DNA of 64,000 nt from Lacrimispora xylanisolvens (GCF_002934545.1 NZ_PTJA01000017.1:1-64000), one strand, 5' to 3'; shown: positions 1-9,320, numbered from the stretch's first letter. Numbers and translations: made by a program. The notes: a model not told the origin generated them from the sequence alone.

Positions 1-54
1 GCAGACCTACATTTATTTTAGCACAGGAGTAACTTATATCTAAAGATCAGCCCT

Positions 55-82
55 CCCCCTGCATAGCAGGGGGTTTATTTTT
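55..82 (+). terminator. Rho-independent terminator of an upstream gene
   Basis: An 8-bp perfect stem (CCCCCTGC / GCAGGGGG) with a 3-base loop is followed by a T-rich tract. It reads as a terminator on the plus strand and probably ends a gene lying outside the window. Confidence 0.8.
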
Positions 83-99
83 TACTGTCACACAATTAT

Positions 100-143
100 A
101 ATCCATGGATTTCTATTGCGGTGTTTACAGAAATCCATGGATT
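100..143. repeat. 15-bp perfect inverted repeat
   Basis: AATCCATGGATTTCT at 100-114 is repeated in inverse at 129-143, with a 14-base loop. It lies just past the stop codon of the aminoglycoside adenylyltransferase gene and could act as its terminator. The T-tract is better on the plus side, so it may work in either direction or only as an mRNA-end hairpin. Confidence 0.5.
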
Positions 144-180
144 TTCCTTTATCACACGTAATGTCTGTGATACGATTTGA

Positions 181-1053
181 TTAATAAACTTGTTTTGCAT
201 CCCCAGGAAGTTCTCTGACATGTTTTAAATATCCCATGCAGTTAGACGCCTCCGTCATGTCATAGAAAAAGCCAAGCTCACCTGACACAAATCCTGCCAC
301 CTCATGAAACAGGTTACACATTATTTCTACTGCTTCCCAGATATGTTCTGCCTCTGCATCCGCATATGTCTTTAAAAATCTCTCCCATTCTCCCTCTGAC
401 AACCACCGGTACATATCCTTACCGGCCTTTCCGATACTGCATGAAAAACCGGTCATAATTCCGATCTTCCAGGATAACAGTGTCACCAGCTGGGGCCGTA
501 TGTAATGATTGAGCATATCCTGCACATATGGGATCTCATTTCTCCATAATCCCTTGGCTACGTTATCAAGGCACCACCAGAATTCATTACAGGTACATAA
601 AAATTCTGTCTGCGAGGGCTTTTTCACCCAATGGCTCTGGTCTGATGATTCCGGGATTACAGGCAGAATGTTATCTTTGTCCAATAAAATTTTGCAGAGC
701 CGGTCGGCAGATATATCTTTTTGGGCACGATCCGGAATCATCACATGAAGATCCAGCCTGTTACCGTCTGAAAACTGTATTAACCACCCATAGCTTTCGT
801 CCTTCTTATGGGGAAAAGCCGGGTTTTCATCTGGATACTGCATAAAAAGCCGTTCTCCAAAACGGTCGATCCATGGTGTATCTTTGATAAAAGACTCCGT
901 CTCATTTACTATGTAAACCACATCATAATCCTGAAACAGATCCCGCACTGCATTTGGATTTGTTCTGGATCCGCCCATGTAAACTCCTCTGATTCTGTCA
1001 TCAGCCTGAGCGATACCAAGAATCAGATCATACATTTCTTTTTCGGTTCTCAT
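181..1053 (-). CDS. aadE: Aminoglycoside 6-adenylyltransferase (ANT(6)/AadE family)
   Basis: Nucleotidyltransferase of the ANT(6) family, which inactivates streptomycin by adenylylating the 6-hydroxyl. The N-terminus MRTEKEMYDLILGIAQ and the motif GSRTNPN followed by FQDYDVVY (residues about 28-48) are the family signature, holding the metal-binding acidic residues. Length (290 residues) is usual for the family. The second of two adjacent ATG codons fits the conserved MRTEK start; AGGAGGGG lies just upstream. The stop codon of the HAD gene overlaps the start, so translation is probably coupled. It is the last gene of a five-gene minus-strand run. Substrate is inferred; chromosomal relatives do not always confer resistance. 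Confidence 0.88.
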   Translation of the reverse strand: MRTEKEMYDLILGIAQADDRIRGVYMGGSRTNPNAVRDLFQDYDVVYIVNETESFIKDTPWIDRFGERLFMQYPDENPAFPHKKDESYGWLIQFSDGNRLDLHVMIPDRAQKDISADRLCKILLDKDNILPVIPESSDQSHWVKKPSQTEFLCTCNEFWWCLDNVAKGLWRNEIPYVQDMLNHYIRPQLVTLLSWKIGIMTGFSCSIGKAGKDMYRWLSEGEWERFLKTYADAEAEHIWEAVEIMCNLFHEVAGFVSGELGFFYDMTEASNCMGYLKHVRELPGDAKQVY

Positions 1054-1760
1054 CATTTACCCCTCCTAAAATTACATCCCCATTCTGCTTTCAGACAATC
1101 AATCAGACCAGAGAATTTATTAATATGGTAATCTGCATATTCTAAAATCTTTATTCTTTCCGCCTCCGGTTTTACATCTAAATATTCGGAAAGAACCGTT
1201 TTCATTCCAGCTAATTTTGCCCCCTGCAGCTCATCAGAACCGCCATCGCCTGCAAATACGCTCCTATCCGGCGTAGTGCCCATTTGTTCCATGGCATATT
1301 GGTATATTCTGATGTCCGGCTTTAGCATTTTTACATTACATGAAAATATGGATAAATCAAACAATCCATAAAGCGGTGAATCTTTCCAATATTTACAGTC
1401 AATTACATCTGCATTACTGATCAGACATGTTTTAATACCCAGATCCCTAATAGCTTTTAACGTTTTCAGAATCTCCTGATCCACATTGACCAGGGCCCAC
1501 CTCATTCGCTTCTCCCGTCTGTCCAAAAGCAATTCTTCCTGCTCTTTTGTTACAGAAAACGGGAGTGTTACCACGATACCCTCAATAATCTTCTGTTCTG
1601 TATGAACCTCCCCCAGAGCCCGTTTTTTGTAAAGAGCTGCCTCTTCTGAATAATGCTCCCATTCAGACGGACTAAGGTTTAAAACATCACATTCCATTGG
1701 TCTTTGATTATGTGGGACAATCAGTGTAAAAAACAAATCACAAAAAAGTACTTTGATCAT
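1053..1760 (-). CDS. HAD-superfamily hydrolase
   Basis: Predicted HAD phosphatase or dehalogenase-type hydrolase of 235 residues. Motif I is FCDLFFTLI (Asp8 nucleophile), in which the usual second Asp is replaced by Phe, as in haloacid-dehalogenase-like branches. Motif II is ISNAD, the motif III lysine lies in MLKPDIRIY, and motif IV is GDGGSDE. The ATG is preceded by AGGAGGCGACAA. It overlaps the adenylyltransferase start and follows the acetyltransferase gene after about 60 bases. Substrate unknown. Confidence 0.85.
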   Translation of the reverse strand: MIKVLFCDLFFTLIVPHNQRPMECDVLNLSPSEWEHYSEEAALYKKRALGEVHTEQKIIEGIVVTLPFSVTKEQEELLLDRREKRMRWALVNVDQEILKTLKAIRDLGIKTCLISNADVIDCKYWKDSPLYGLFDLSIFSCNVKMLKPDIRIYQYAMEQMGTTPDRSVFAGDGGSDELQGAKLAGMKTVLSEYLDVKPEAERIKILEYADYHINKFSGLIDCLKAEWGCNFRRGK

Positions 1761-1823
1761 TTGTCGCCTCCTAGTGTCTGCACAGGCAGGAGGGCAGACC
1801 TTCGTACTGTCCTCCTGAAATTA

Positions 1824-2459
1824 TTACTTATTCTCCTCCAGCAGCTTTCTCACATTACCAGAAGTAATTGCTTCCACATTCCGTTTTACTTTCTCTTCGG
1901 GCCAGTCCCACCATCTTAAAGTAAGAAGTGCGTCAATTACTGGCTGATCAAAGCGGGGACGAATTGTTTTTGCAGGAACTCCTCCAACAATTGAATATGG
2001 TTCCACATCCTTTGTTACAACCGCTCTGGTTCCAATCACTGCACCATCACCAATATGTACTCCCTGCATAATAACCGCTTCATAACCAATCCACACATCG
2101 TTTCCGATTACAATATCACCTTTGTTGTCCCATGTATCCGTAATGCGTTCCACAGGGAGATCCCACTCATCAAAAAAGATACCAAAAGGATAAGATGACA
2201 GAGATCTCTGGGTGTGATTGGCGGAAGTAAATATAAATTTCGCTCCGCAGGCAATGGAACAGTACCTGCCAATAACCAAATGCTCATTGTTAACCGGATA
2301 ATGATAAAGTACATTATTTTTTTCAAAATTCACAGGATTGTTTACATAATCATTATATATCGTGTAATCCCCAATTGTAATTGCCGGATCTTTTACTACA
2401 TTCTTTAAGTATACCGTTTCTTTATCATGTTTTCTTGGATAAATTAAACCGCTATTCAT
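1824..2459 (-). CDS. Vat-family xenobiotic O-acetyltransferase (left-handed beta helix)
   Basis: Hexapeptide-repeat acetyltransferase of the XAT/Vat group, whose members acetylate streptogramin A or chloramphenicol using acetyl-CoA. Visible marks are the YHYP segment, IGRYCSIACGAKFIFTSANH with the conserved histidine, the hexapeptide run IVIGNDVWIGYEAVIMQG and the C-terminal RFDQPVIDALLTLRWWDWP typical of Vat proteins. The frame stays open to 2582, but ATG at 2459 is chosen because AAGGAGAAGT precedes it and the length (211 residues) matches the family. It overlaps the end of the amidohydrolase gene by 8 bases. True substrate not shown by sequence. Confidence 0.87.
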   Translation of the reverse strand: MNSGLIYPRKHDKETVYLKNVVKDPAITIGDYTIYNDYVNNPVNFEKNNVLYHYPVNNEHLVIGRYCSIACGAKFIFTSANHTQRSLSSYPFGIFFDEWDLPVERITDTWDNKGDIVIGNDVWIGYEAVIMQGVHIGDGAVIGTRAVVTKDVEPYSIVGGVPAKTIRPRFDQPVIDALLTLRWWDWPEEKVKRNVEAITSGNVRKLLEENK

Positions 2460-3258
2460 ACTTCTCCTTCCAGAATAACTTCCTGGCATTTTTATAAAAT
2501 ACCTTCTCTGCTCCATCCCTGCCGAAGATTTCAAGAACTGTGTCATAAAAGCCTTCATAGCGTTTATAGCTGTCCCTTCCAAACACAGACGCGTCCGTTC
2601 CGAACAGAATTTTTTCCGGTCCGCATTTTTTAATGGCTTTTATCATCTCTTCTTTGGAAACTAAAGTAGTATCCCCATAAAGGTTTGGACAGCTTGCGAT
2701 TAATTCACTGGCTCTTTCCCTGTCACCGCCTAAATCCATATGTACAGCCACAAATGTGACATCAGGATTATCAGCTGCTGCTTCATACACATACTCTATA
2801 TTGCTGTATCCATCCCTCTGGGTATGAATACAAAACGGTATGTTATGCTTTCTGCAGATCTCTATATATGGCTTATAATCAGCAGAAGAAAAAGGTACGC
2901 CTGCAGTTTTCGGGTGAACCTTCATTCCTCCCATACGCCCTTTATTTTCCAGCAGAAAACTGGAAATCCGTTCTTTATTCCGGTCAAATAGGGGACGAAC
3001 CCAAAAAAGCAGCAAAAACCTGTCTCCATATGCGTTTATGTGCTTAAGGGCACAGCTGTTAAGAGCAATCGTATCCTTATCCGGAAATCTCTCACTTCCC
3101 TGTTCATCAAGAGAATTGAGACCGATATCAGAGATTACCGCCTGATCCACACCAAATCGGTTCATATCATTTAAAAGTTCTTCTAATCTGATTTCATAAG
3201 AACCATAGATCCCCATATGCACATGGGAATCTATGATCCTGTCAGTATTGTCCGACAT
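2452..3258 (-). CDS. Amidohydrolase-family metal-dependent hydrolase
   Basis: TIM-barrel hydrolase of the amidohydrolase-2 (COG2159-like) group. It shows the N-terminal metal motif DSHVHMG, histidines in CIHTQRDG and VAVHMDLGG, and the late KILFGTDASVFG segment carrying the conserved Asp. Length 268 residues is normal. The start ATG overlaps the TGA stop of the hydrogenase-like gene by one base, with no strong ribosome-binding site, so coupled translation is likely. A GTG one codon upstream is possible. Substrate unknown. Confidence 0.82.
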   Translation of the reverse strand: MSDNTDRIIDSHVHMGIYGSYEIRLEELLNDMNRFGVDQAVISDIGLNSLDEQGSERFPDKDTIALNSCALKHINAYGDRFLLLFWVRPLFDRNKERISSFLLENKGRMGGMKVHPKTAGVPFSSADYKPYIEICRKHNIPFCIHTQRDGYSNIEYVYEAAADNPDVTFVAVHMDLGGDRERASELIASCPNLYGDTTLVSKEEMIKAIKKCGPEKILFGTDASVFGRDSYKRYEGFYDTVLEIFGRDGAEKVFYKNARKLFWKEKYE

Positions 3259-4505
3259 CACGTTATGTTACGGCTAAATAAATCCGTCTCCTCTAAAAGG
3301 CTCTCGATCGTATCAAGATTTAAACGGTGTAGAAGCTCAATTACATAGGGATTTTCAGCCGGATGCTGATAGGTTGCTTTCTCTCCATATTCATTCACCA
3401 GCTCAGTTCCTTCCTCTTTCCCCAGAATCGATCTTGGTCCGCCTACGCAGCCGCCCACACAGCCCATTCCTTCATAAAAGTTGGCATCAATCTTTCCGTC
3501 CATAATATCCTGAATCATCTTTTTGCAGGCAGGTACTCCATCCGCCTGCTTTGTGCGGATCTGAATTTCCTTTTGAGGGCTGATTGCCTTCACGGTATGT
3601 TCCACTGCTTCGCTTACTCCGCCCTTTCTTGCATAGATTCGGCCTGCTTTAGAGGAATGATCCTTTTCACTTTCTTCCATCACTGCGGGATCAATTCCCA
3701 GAGCGTCAAAAATATTCTTTACTTCCTGGAACGTAAGAACATAATCCACTGCACCAGCTAAATCCTTTTCCCTTGCTTCAGCCTTTTTCGCAAGACAGGG
3801 ACCAATAAATACAGTCAGCGCATCTGGATGAAGTGCCTTTACCACTTTGGCACAGGCAACCATGGGAGACACGGAACCAGGTACATGGGGAACCAGCTGA
3901 TGATAAACCTTGCGGATCATACCGATCCACATGGGACAGCAGCAGCTTGTCAGCTGATAATCTCCGCTTCCCTTAATATTTTTATCAAATTCCAACGCTT
4001 CTTTTAGCGTCAGGATATCCGCAAATAAGGCAACTTCAAGCATTCCGTCAAATCCCACTTCTTTCAATGCACTTCTTAACTTTCCAGGTGTAACATCACT
4101 GGAAAACTGTCCTAAAAATGCCGGAGCTATCATGGCATAAACAGGCCCCTCTGCGCTCCTTACCGCTTTGAGAGCAGGAATGATATCGGTACTGGCCGCC
4201 AGCTTTTCTCTGACACAGCCGTCAATACATTTTTCGCAGCCCAGACATAATTCCGGTTCTACCACTATTCCATCTTTCTCAGCCTTAATCGCTCCAAACG
4301 GGCATCTTTTGACACATTCCTTTTGTTCCCCTTCTCCACAATCACAGTCACCTGTACGAATTACAATGGGATGCTTTTCGGGATTCAGCAGGCAATCCAG
4401 ATGATAGGGATCATAAGTATTGCCGTTTTCTGTTTCCGCCGGATCAAAATTTCCTGACAGTGCCTCACTTACTGTACGCTCGTAAAGTTCTTTAAATGTC
4501 TTCAT
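3258..4505 (-). CDS. [FeFe]-hydrogenase-like iron-sulfur protein with 2x[4Fe-4S] domain
   Basis: 415-residue protein with an N-terminal ferredoxin-like part (CVKRCPFGAI and CLGCEKCIDGC, about residues 64-110) followed by an iron-hydrogenase large-subunit domain. The three H-cluster motifs are present in modified form: TSCCCPMW (L1), IGPCLAKKAEA (L2) and EGMGCVGGCVGGP (L3). The NADH-linked N-terminal extensions of electron-bifurcating enzymes are absent, which fits a monomeric, possibly sensory-type homologue. Whether it makes hydrogen cannot be told. GGGAGGTAATTC precedes the ATG. First gene of the run ending with the adenylyltransferase. Confidence 0.85.
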   Translation of the reverse strand: MKTFKELYERTVSEALSGNFDPAETENGNTYDPYHLDCLLNPEKHPIVIRTGDCDCGEGEQKECVKRCPFGAIKAEKDGIVVEPELCLGCEKCIDGCVREKLAASTDIIPALKAVRSAEGPVYAMIAPAFLGQFSSDVTPGKLRSALKEVGFDGMLEVALFADILTLKEALEFDKNIKGSGDYQLTSCCCPMWIGMIRKVYHQLVPHVPGSVSPMVACAKVVKALHPDALTVFIGPCLAKKAEAREKDLAGAVDYVLTFQEVKNIFDALGIDPAVMEESEKDHSSKAGRIYARKGGVSEAVEHTVKAISPQKEIQIRTKQADGVPACKKMIQDIMDGKIDANFYEGMGCVGGCVGGPRSILGKEEGTELVNEYGEKATYQHPAENPYVIELLHRLNLDTIESLLEETDLFSRNIT

Positions 4506-4596
4506 GAATTACCTCCCGCATGTATGCTTTCTGTTCTGTATCACATAATCTATTATCATTCCTTATTTCTTTCTTACTATTCCAGTAAACTCCTAA

Positions 4597-5160
4597 TTAC
4601 AATGGATGATTGAAATATAAATCTTTTGTGATTGCAAATAAAGAGTAATCACAGATTCCCATATTATTCTTGCCTGCCTGCCGCATGGTTCCCTCATACA
4701 ACATTCCCGCTGCTTTCATAACTCTGCCGGAATTAGGATTATTGGTATCATGTCTTGCACATACCCGGTTGAGGCCAGCTTCTTCAAACAGAAATCCCAT
4801 CACCGCCTTTAATGCTTCCGTCATAATACCTTTTTTCCAATACTCTTCGCCAATGCAGTATCCGATCTCTGCCTCTTCAATCTCTTCATTCATATGTACC
4901 ACACTGATACTGCCAATGGCCTGATGGTTCTCCTTCCATTCAATACACCAGTTAAAATTCTTCGGATTTTCATAATCCTTCACCCATGCGTTAAGAATTT
5001 CCTCTGAATCCGCTACTGTCTCATGAACCGGCCATGTTAAAAATCTGGTGACATGACTGCTGTTTGCCCAGTTATAAAACATATCATGGGCATCCGCTCC
5101 GCAAAACGGGCGTATAACCAACCTTTCTGTTTCCAAAACAACCGTACCTGGGAAATTCAT
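4597..5160 (-). CDS. GNAT N-acetyltransferase, RimJ/RimL type
   Basis: Acetyl-CoA-dependent acetyltransferase of 187 residues. It opens with the usual VLETERLVIRPF strand, has the middle region IGYCIGEEYWKKGIMTEALKAVMGFLF (acetyl-CoA loop region) and ends with NPNSGRVMKAAGMLYEGTMRQ, all typical of the RimJ/RimL group that acetylates protein N-termini or small molecules. ATG at 5160 is chosen over the longer frame because AGGAGGAATTGCG lies directly before it. Confidence 0.88.
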   Translation of the reverse strand: MNFPGTVVLETERLVIRPFCGADAHDMFYNWANSSHVTRFLTWPVHETVADSEEILNAWVKDYENPKNFNWCIEWKENHQAIGSISVVHMNEEIEEAEIGYCIGEEYWKKGIMTEALKAVMGFLFEEAGLNRVCARHDTNNPNSGRVMKAAGMLYEGTMRQAGKNNMGICDYSLFAITKDLYFNHPL

Positions 5161-5250
5161 CGCAATTCCTCCTGACTGATTTCTTTCACTGGAAAAGTAA
5201 TCCAAATATAGCTTTATCATATCATATTTATCAATAAGGGAAAACAAAAA

Positions 5251-5278
5251 AATCAGGGCAACATCTGCTGTCCTGATT
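5251..5278 (-). terminator. Rho-independent terminator after the C39-like gene
   Basis: On the minus strand a 7-bp stem (AATCAGG / CCTGATT) with a GC-containing loop is followed by a run of seven T. It lies just past the stop codon at 5287. Confidence 0.75.
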
Positions 5279-5286
5279 CATTTCTG

Positions 5287-5907
5287 TTAAATAAAATACT
5301 CAATGGTATCTGCCGGTTTTCTCTGGGTTTCCCTGTTAAACAGGATGGTCGCCTCCCTTGTTTCCACCGGACCAAGTGCATAAGGTTCTTTTCCCGTACC
5401 ATTCATCAATTCCCATGGAACCTTCCGGTTTCTGAGGCATGGCATATCGGTAATCAGCTCCAGGTTCTTCTGCTTAAACGGCTTTTTCCTGTAATAGGGA
5501 TCAAACAGATAAACATAATCCTGATCAGAACCTGTTATCAGCACATAATGCCAGCAGCCATACATGACTCTGGCGACCACAGCACCACCCTGCTGAAGTC
5601 CATATATTATTTTACTGTTTTCTCCCAGATACACATCGCTCCCGGTTAAGTATTCACTTTGGACGGGAAACTTCTTTACTTTTCCAAACTGGTTAAACCA
5701 GTTGCTCATGAACATCATTGCCATCTGGGAAGTTCCATTTTTGCCGAATTCCCCTTTTGTATTGTAAGAATCCAGACAGAATAACATGATATGCTTGATA
5801 ATATCAGGCGGTATTTCCTCCCTGCGGAAAAGAAAACTCATGGCATTCAGTAGTGTAGTGGGTCCGCAATCAAATTCTGTCACCTGATAGCTTAATGGGT
5901 TTTTCAT
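5287..5907 (-). CDS. C39-like cysteine peptidase family protein
   Basis: 206-residue protein with the arrangement of papain-like C39 peptidases: Cys in EFDCGPTTLLNAM near the N-terminus (about residue 14), His in CWHYVLITG and Asp in YLFDPYY. No signal peptide or membrane segment is evident and there is no transporter domain, so it is not a bacteriocin exporter. ATG at 5907, preceded by AGGAAAGG, begins 5 bases after the Nramp stop. Substrate unknown; the pairing with a metal transporter may be only transcriptional. Confidence 0.65.
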   Translation of the reverse strand: MKNPLSYQVTEFDCGPTTLLNAMSFLFRREEIPPDIIKHIMLFCLDSYNTKGEFGKNGTSQMAMMFMSNWFNQFGKVKKFPVQSEYLTGSDVYLGENSKIIYGLQQGGAVVARVMYGCWHYVLITGSDQDYVYLFDPYYRKKPFKQKNLELITDMPCLRNRKVPWELMNGTGKEPYALGPVETREATILFNRETQRKPADTIEYFI

Positions 5908-5911
5908 AATT

Positions 5912-7177
5912 TCAGCCCTTTCCTGCAGCAATAAAAAGCATTATATTTAAAATCGTTAAGATCACACCTATGGCAACGAGAAGAATCTTATCCCGAAGTC
6001 CATTTTTATATTTACCCATGACACGTTCTGAGGACGTGAGATAAATCTGCAAAAATACGGTAATGGGGAGCTGCACACTTAAAAGCATCTGGCTGTATAC
6101 CAGTCCCTTAAAAGGATCACGGATAAGGAAGATTACAAACGCAGCAATCACTAAAATCCACGTTACTCCAAACCTGGTATGAAGATCATCGGGATCATAA
6201 GGTTCCCCAAACATTCCAGCAAATATGGACCCTCCTGCCATACCTGCAGTGGTGGTAGATGCTATTCCTGAAAACAGCAGCGCAACCGCGAAAATAATAC
6301 TTGCACCTGGTCCCACCAGTGGTTTTAGCATCTGTGCTGCCTGACCCAGCTCTGAGACATGCTCGCCTTTCGTGAAAAATGTGGTGGCTGCCAGTATAAT
6401 CATCGCGCTGTTAATTGCCCAACCGATTATCATGGATAGTAACGTATCAGCAAATTCATATTTCAATTGAAGCTTCTGAATGGATTCATCCTCTAAATTC
6501 CACTGTCTGCTCTGAATAATTTCCGAATGAAGGAATAAATTATGAGGCATAACCACTGCCCCCAGCACTGACATGATAATCAGCATGGAACCTTTGGGAA
6601 ACTCAATGGTAGTCCATCCCCTTACTGCCTGATTCCAGTCTACATTTACCAGACTAAGTTCATAAATAAATGACAATCCAATGATGGAAACAAAGCCAAT
6701 GATCCATTTTTCCAGCTTCTGATAGGAATTGGTGAACAGCATCCATAAAATCAAAGCCAGTATGAGTACAGAGGCCAGCTTTACCGGAATCCGAAACAGC
6801 AGATTAAGGGCTATGGCCGCTCCAAGAATTTCCGCCATAGCGGTCGAAACGGCTGCCAGAACTGCAGTTGATAAAACAATCTTTGAAAGCCAGGGCTTTA
6901 AATGCTTGTGGGCTGCCTCAGCCAGGCAGTCTCCTGTTACAATTCCAAGGTGTGCCACATTGTGCTGGAGTATAATCAGCATAATGGTTGAAAGAGTGAC
7001 CATCCAAAGCAGTGTGTATCCATAATCCGATCCTGCCGCGATATTGGAAGCCCAATTTCCCGGATCAATAAATCCAACCGTGACCAAAAGCCCCGGTCCC
7101 ACATAATGAAGCAATTCCTTAAGTCCAAACTTTGGTTTGTGATGTTTTGTGTTTTCCTTTTTTAAAAAATCAAACAT
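5912..7177 (-). CDS. mntH: Nramp-family divalent metal ion transporter (MntH-like)
   Basis: Integral membrane protein of 421 residues with about eleven hydrophobic segments. The family metal-binding motifs are intact: DPGNWA in segment 1 (residues 38-43) and the A-x-x-M-P-H-N stretch in segment 6 (about residue 210), so proton-coupled Mn2+ or Fe2+ uptake is likely. The neighbouring sequence QHNVAHLGIVTGDC departs from the classical QxLSAKLGIATG, marking a distinct clostridial branch. GGGAGGTAATTGGC precedes the ATG. Metal preference is inferred. Confidence 0.9.
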   Translation of the reverse strand: MFDFLKKENTKHHKPKFGLKELLHYVGPGLLVTVGFIDPGNWASNIAAGSDYGYTLLWMVTLSTIMLIILQHNVAHLGIVTGDCLAEAAHKHLKPWLSKIVLSTAVLAAVSTAMAEILGAAIALNLLFRIPVKLASVLILALILWMLFTNSYQKLEKWIIGFVSIIGLSFIYELSLVNVDWNQAVRGWTTIEFPKGSMLIIMSVLGAVVMPHNLFLHSEIIQSRQWNLEDESIQKLQLKYEFADTLLSMIIGWAINSAMIILAATTFFTKGEHVSELGQAAQMLKPLVGPGASIIFAVALLFSGIASTTTAGMAGGSIFAGMFGEPYDPDDLHTRFGVTWILVIAAFVIFLIRDPFKGLVYSQMLLSVQLPITVFLQIYLTSSERVMGKYKNGLRDKILLVAIGVILTILNIMLFIAAGKG

Positions 7178-7205
7178 GCCAATTACCTCCCTTCTTTATC
7201 TCTGA

Positions 7206-8348
7206 CTATATTTCTTTTTCATGTATCCGTATGGCATCTCTTGTAATTTTAGCCTGATATAATGCCTGATCAGCACTCATAAACAATCTGGCGGCATTCA
7301 TCCCGCTCCCATATTGTGCAAGCCCAAAGCTGGCAGTCATCTGTAATTCCGGGTACTCCTTAAATTCTACTTTCTTTAACTGATCCTGAATTAAAACTGC
7401 CGTCTCATATGCTTCATTTATATCAGTATGATGAAAGATGATGCAGAATTCATCCCCGCCATACCGGTATACATTTGCCTTGATACAGTTGCTTTTTAAC
7501 AGCTGCGCAAAAGCGATCAGGCATTTATCACCGGTCTGATGCCCCCAGCTGTCATTGATGTTTTTAAATTTATCAATATCCGTAATCCCAAATATATAAT
7601 TATCCTGGGGATTGCAGTCTTCTAAATCTCTCATTGCATCATGGAGTGCTTTCCGGTTATAGATGCCTGTCAGCTCGTCCATCTTCAGCCGCTTTGTCAA
7701 AGTGATCCGTTCCTCTTCAATGCGGATACTGGCCCGGTTTTTCCGCTTCTCATAGTGAATTACCACCATACAGATCATGGATACGGAAAACATAATAAAC
7801 AGCGCAATCAGAAAATTTCCCAGTCTGAGCGTACTTTGAAAAATGGTAGGCTTGTCCACATCCCAGGTGATAAACAGCTCAGATATCACCAGTAACGCCA
7901 GTCCACTGACAGAAGTAGAGAGTGTAACCAGATAGCTTGCATAAACTGTAGTTAAAATTATGGCTGTCACAAACACATAATACGTAACAGTGAATGCACT
8001 GTGGGCCGTAAACAGAGAAAAGCAGATAACTGTGTTAATTATGGATACTGTATAAATCTTAGCGGTCTGAGAAATTTTTTCTGATTTTACCACCATATGG
8101 TCTATCACTGCACACAATCCATTCACGCCGCTTGGTACCAGTATAAATTTGAAAACAAATTTGGGAACGGTTGTATTCAGCATGTCTGTATTCACCAGTA
8201 TGAGACCCATAATGCATTCTACTGCCAGGGCAAATAGTACCATTCCGATGGATATCTTATAATGAAGGCTGAGCCAGTCTTTATCGATTCTGGTATATTC
8301 CTTTTGTATCTCATTTACTTGGGCGGTTTCATTGGGTTCGGCTGCCAT
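7206..8348 (-). CDS. Membrane-bound diguanylate cyclase (GGDEF)
   Basis: 380 residues: a cytosolic N-terminus, about six transmembrane segments between residues 35 and 195, then a GGDEF domain with an intact GGDEF active-site motif at 297-301. It should make cyclic di-GMP from two GTP in response to an unknown signal. The usual inhibitory I-site RxxD five residues before GGDEF is missing, so product inhibition at that site is unlikely. CAGGAGAAACCT precedes the ATG. Confidence 0.92.
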   Translation of the reverse strand: MAAEPNETAQVNEIQKEYTRIDKDWLSLHYKISIGMVLFALAVECIMGLILVNTDMLNTTVPKFVFKFILVPSGVNGLCAVIDHMVVKSEKISQTAKIYTVSIINTVICFSLFTAHSAFTVTYYVFVTAIILTTVYASYLVTLSTSVSGLALLVISELFITWDVDKPTIFQSTLRLGNFLIALFIMFSVSMICMVVIHYEKRKNRASIRIEEERITLTKRLKMDELTGIYNRKALHDAMRDLEDCNPQDNYIFGITDIDKFKNINDSWGHQTGDKCLIAFAQLLKSNCIKANVYRYGGDEFCIIFHHTDINEAYETAVLIQDQLKKVEFKEYPELQMTASFGLAQYGSGMNAARLFMSADQALYQAKITRDAIRIHEKEI

Positions 8349-8444
8349 AGGTTTCTCCTGCTAGTTTCGTTCCTTATATTCTGAAATTGTAACACCAGTC
8401 AGTAAAACCGTCAATTTCTTTCATGGCAGCCGGTTAAAAATTAG

Positions 8445-9320
8445 TTACGTATGAGCCAGCTCTGGAATCCGTAAGAAATCCCCTTCAACTTTGTCTAACG
8501 CGGATCCTTTTACATGCAGTACCGTATCGTTGTCTTTTATCTTTGAGCAGGTAAAACCCTGTTTATCAATTGGAGAAAATCCCAGAACCAGACTCTTTAC
8601 CTCTCTGCCAAAGGCTGCTGCTATCCGGTCCAAATCCACCTTTTCCGGGGCAAAAACCTGCTGCAGATGCAGCTGGCCTTTCTTAAGCACGGCAAATACA
8701 TAAGCCCCCTGCTCCGGAATAAAATAAATATCTTTACTCAAATAGTCCAGTGCATAAAACATGGTAAGTTCTTCATTGGTTTCCAACCACAGACTGCTCT
8801 GAGGGCAGCTTTCTTTCATCCCCCGCTTAAGCCTGAGAAGCTGATCATTTTCTCCGATCTGTATTTTTACAGCAGTTGCCTCCTGATCAATGGTCACGTC
8901 CTTTTCATATTCAAATTCATCTGACCTCCTGAAACCAAACTTAGGATAAAAATCCAGTACACTTTCATTGGCAAATAAAAACCAGCCTTCCGTCTTTCCT
9001 TCATAATCACGCTGAATTTCCTCCATCAGCTGCCTGATCAGCCCTTGATTGCGGCAGGCTTTGCTGGTCATAACCGTCCCCAGCTGAATGTAATGCCGCT
9101 GCACTCCATTTTCCCGGAACACCATGGGACTTACAGAAACATTTGCCAGGACCTCATCTTCCTTAAGAATGGAATAAGGGATATAATTATTCTTCCAGTA
9201 ACCGTTCTGATACCAGTTTTCGAAATCCAGACCAAATATCTGCCCAGCCAGCCGGTTAAAACTATTTCTTGCCCTTTCGTCCTCCTGATATCCTTTTCTT
9301 AACACGTAACCATCTCTCAT
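8445..9320 (-). CDS. GNAT family N-acetyltransferase
   Basis: 291-residue protein whose N-terminal half is a GNAT fold; the acetyl-CoA loop is in VMTSKACRNQGLIRQLMEEI (about residues 82-102) and is followed by FYPKFGFRR. The C-terminal part resembles the extra domain of Eis-like enhanced-survival acetyltransferases, but that match is weak. Its start (AAAAGGAGAAAAATAAG before ATG) and close spacing (15 bases) to the ABC permease gene put it at the end of the exporter operon. Confidence 0.82.
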   Translation of the reverse strand: MRDGYVLRKGYQEDERARNSFNRLAGQIFGLDFENWYQNGYWKNNYIPYSILKEDEVLANVSVSPMVFRENGVQRHYIQLGTVMTSKACRNQGLIRQLMEEIQRDYEGKTEGWFLFANESVLDFYPKFGFRRSDEFEYEKDVTIDQEATAVKIQIGENDQLLRLKRGMKESCPQSSLWLETNEELTMFYALDYLSKDIYFIPEQGAYVFAVLKKGQLHLQQVFAPEKVDLDRIAAAFGREVKSLVLGFSPIDKQGFTCSKIKDNDTVLHVKGSALDKVEGDFLRIPELAHT

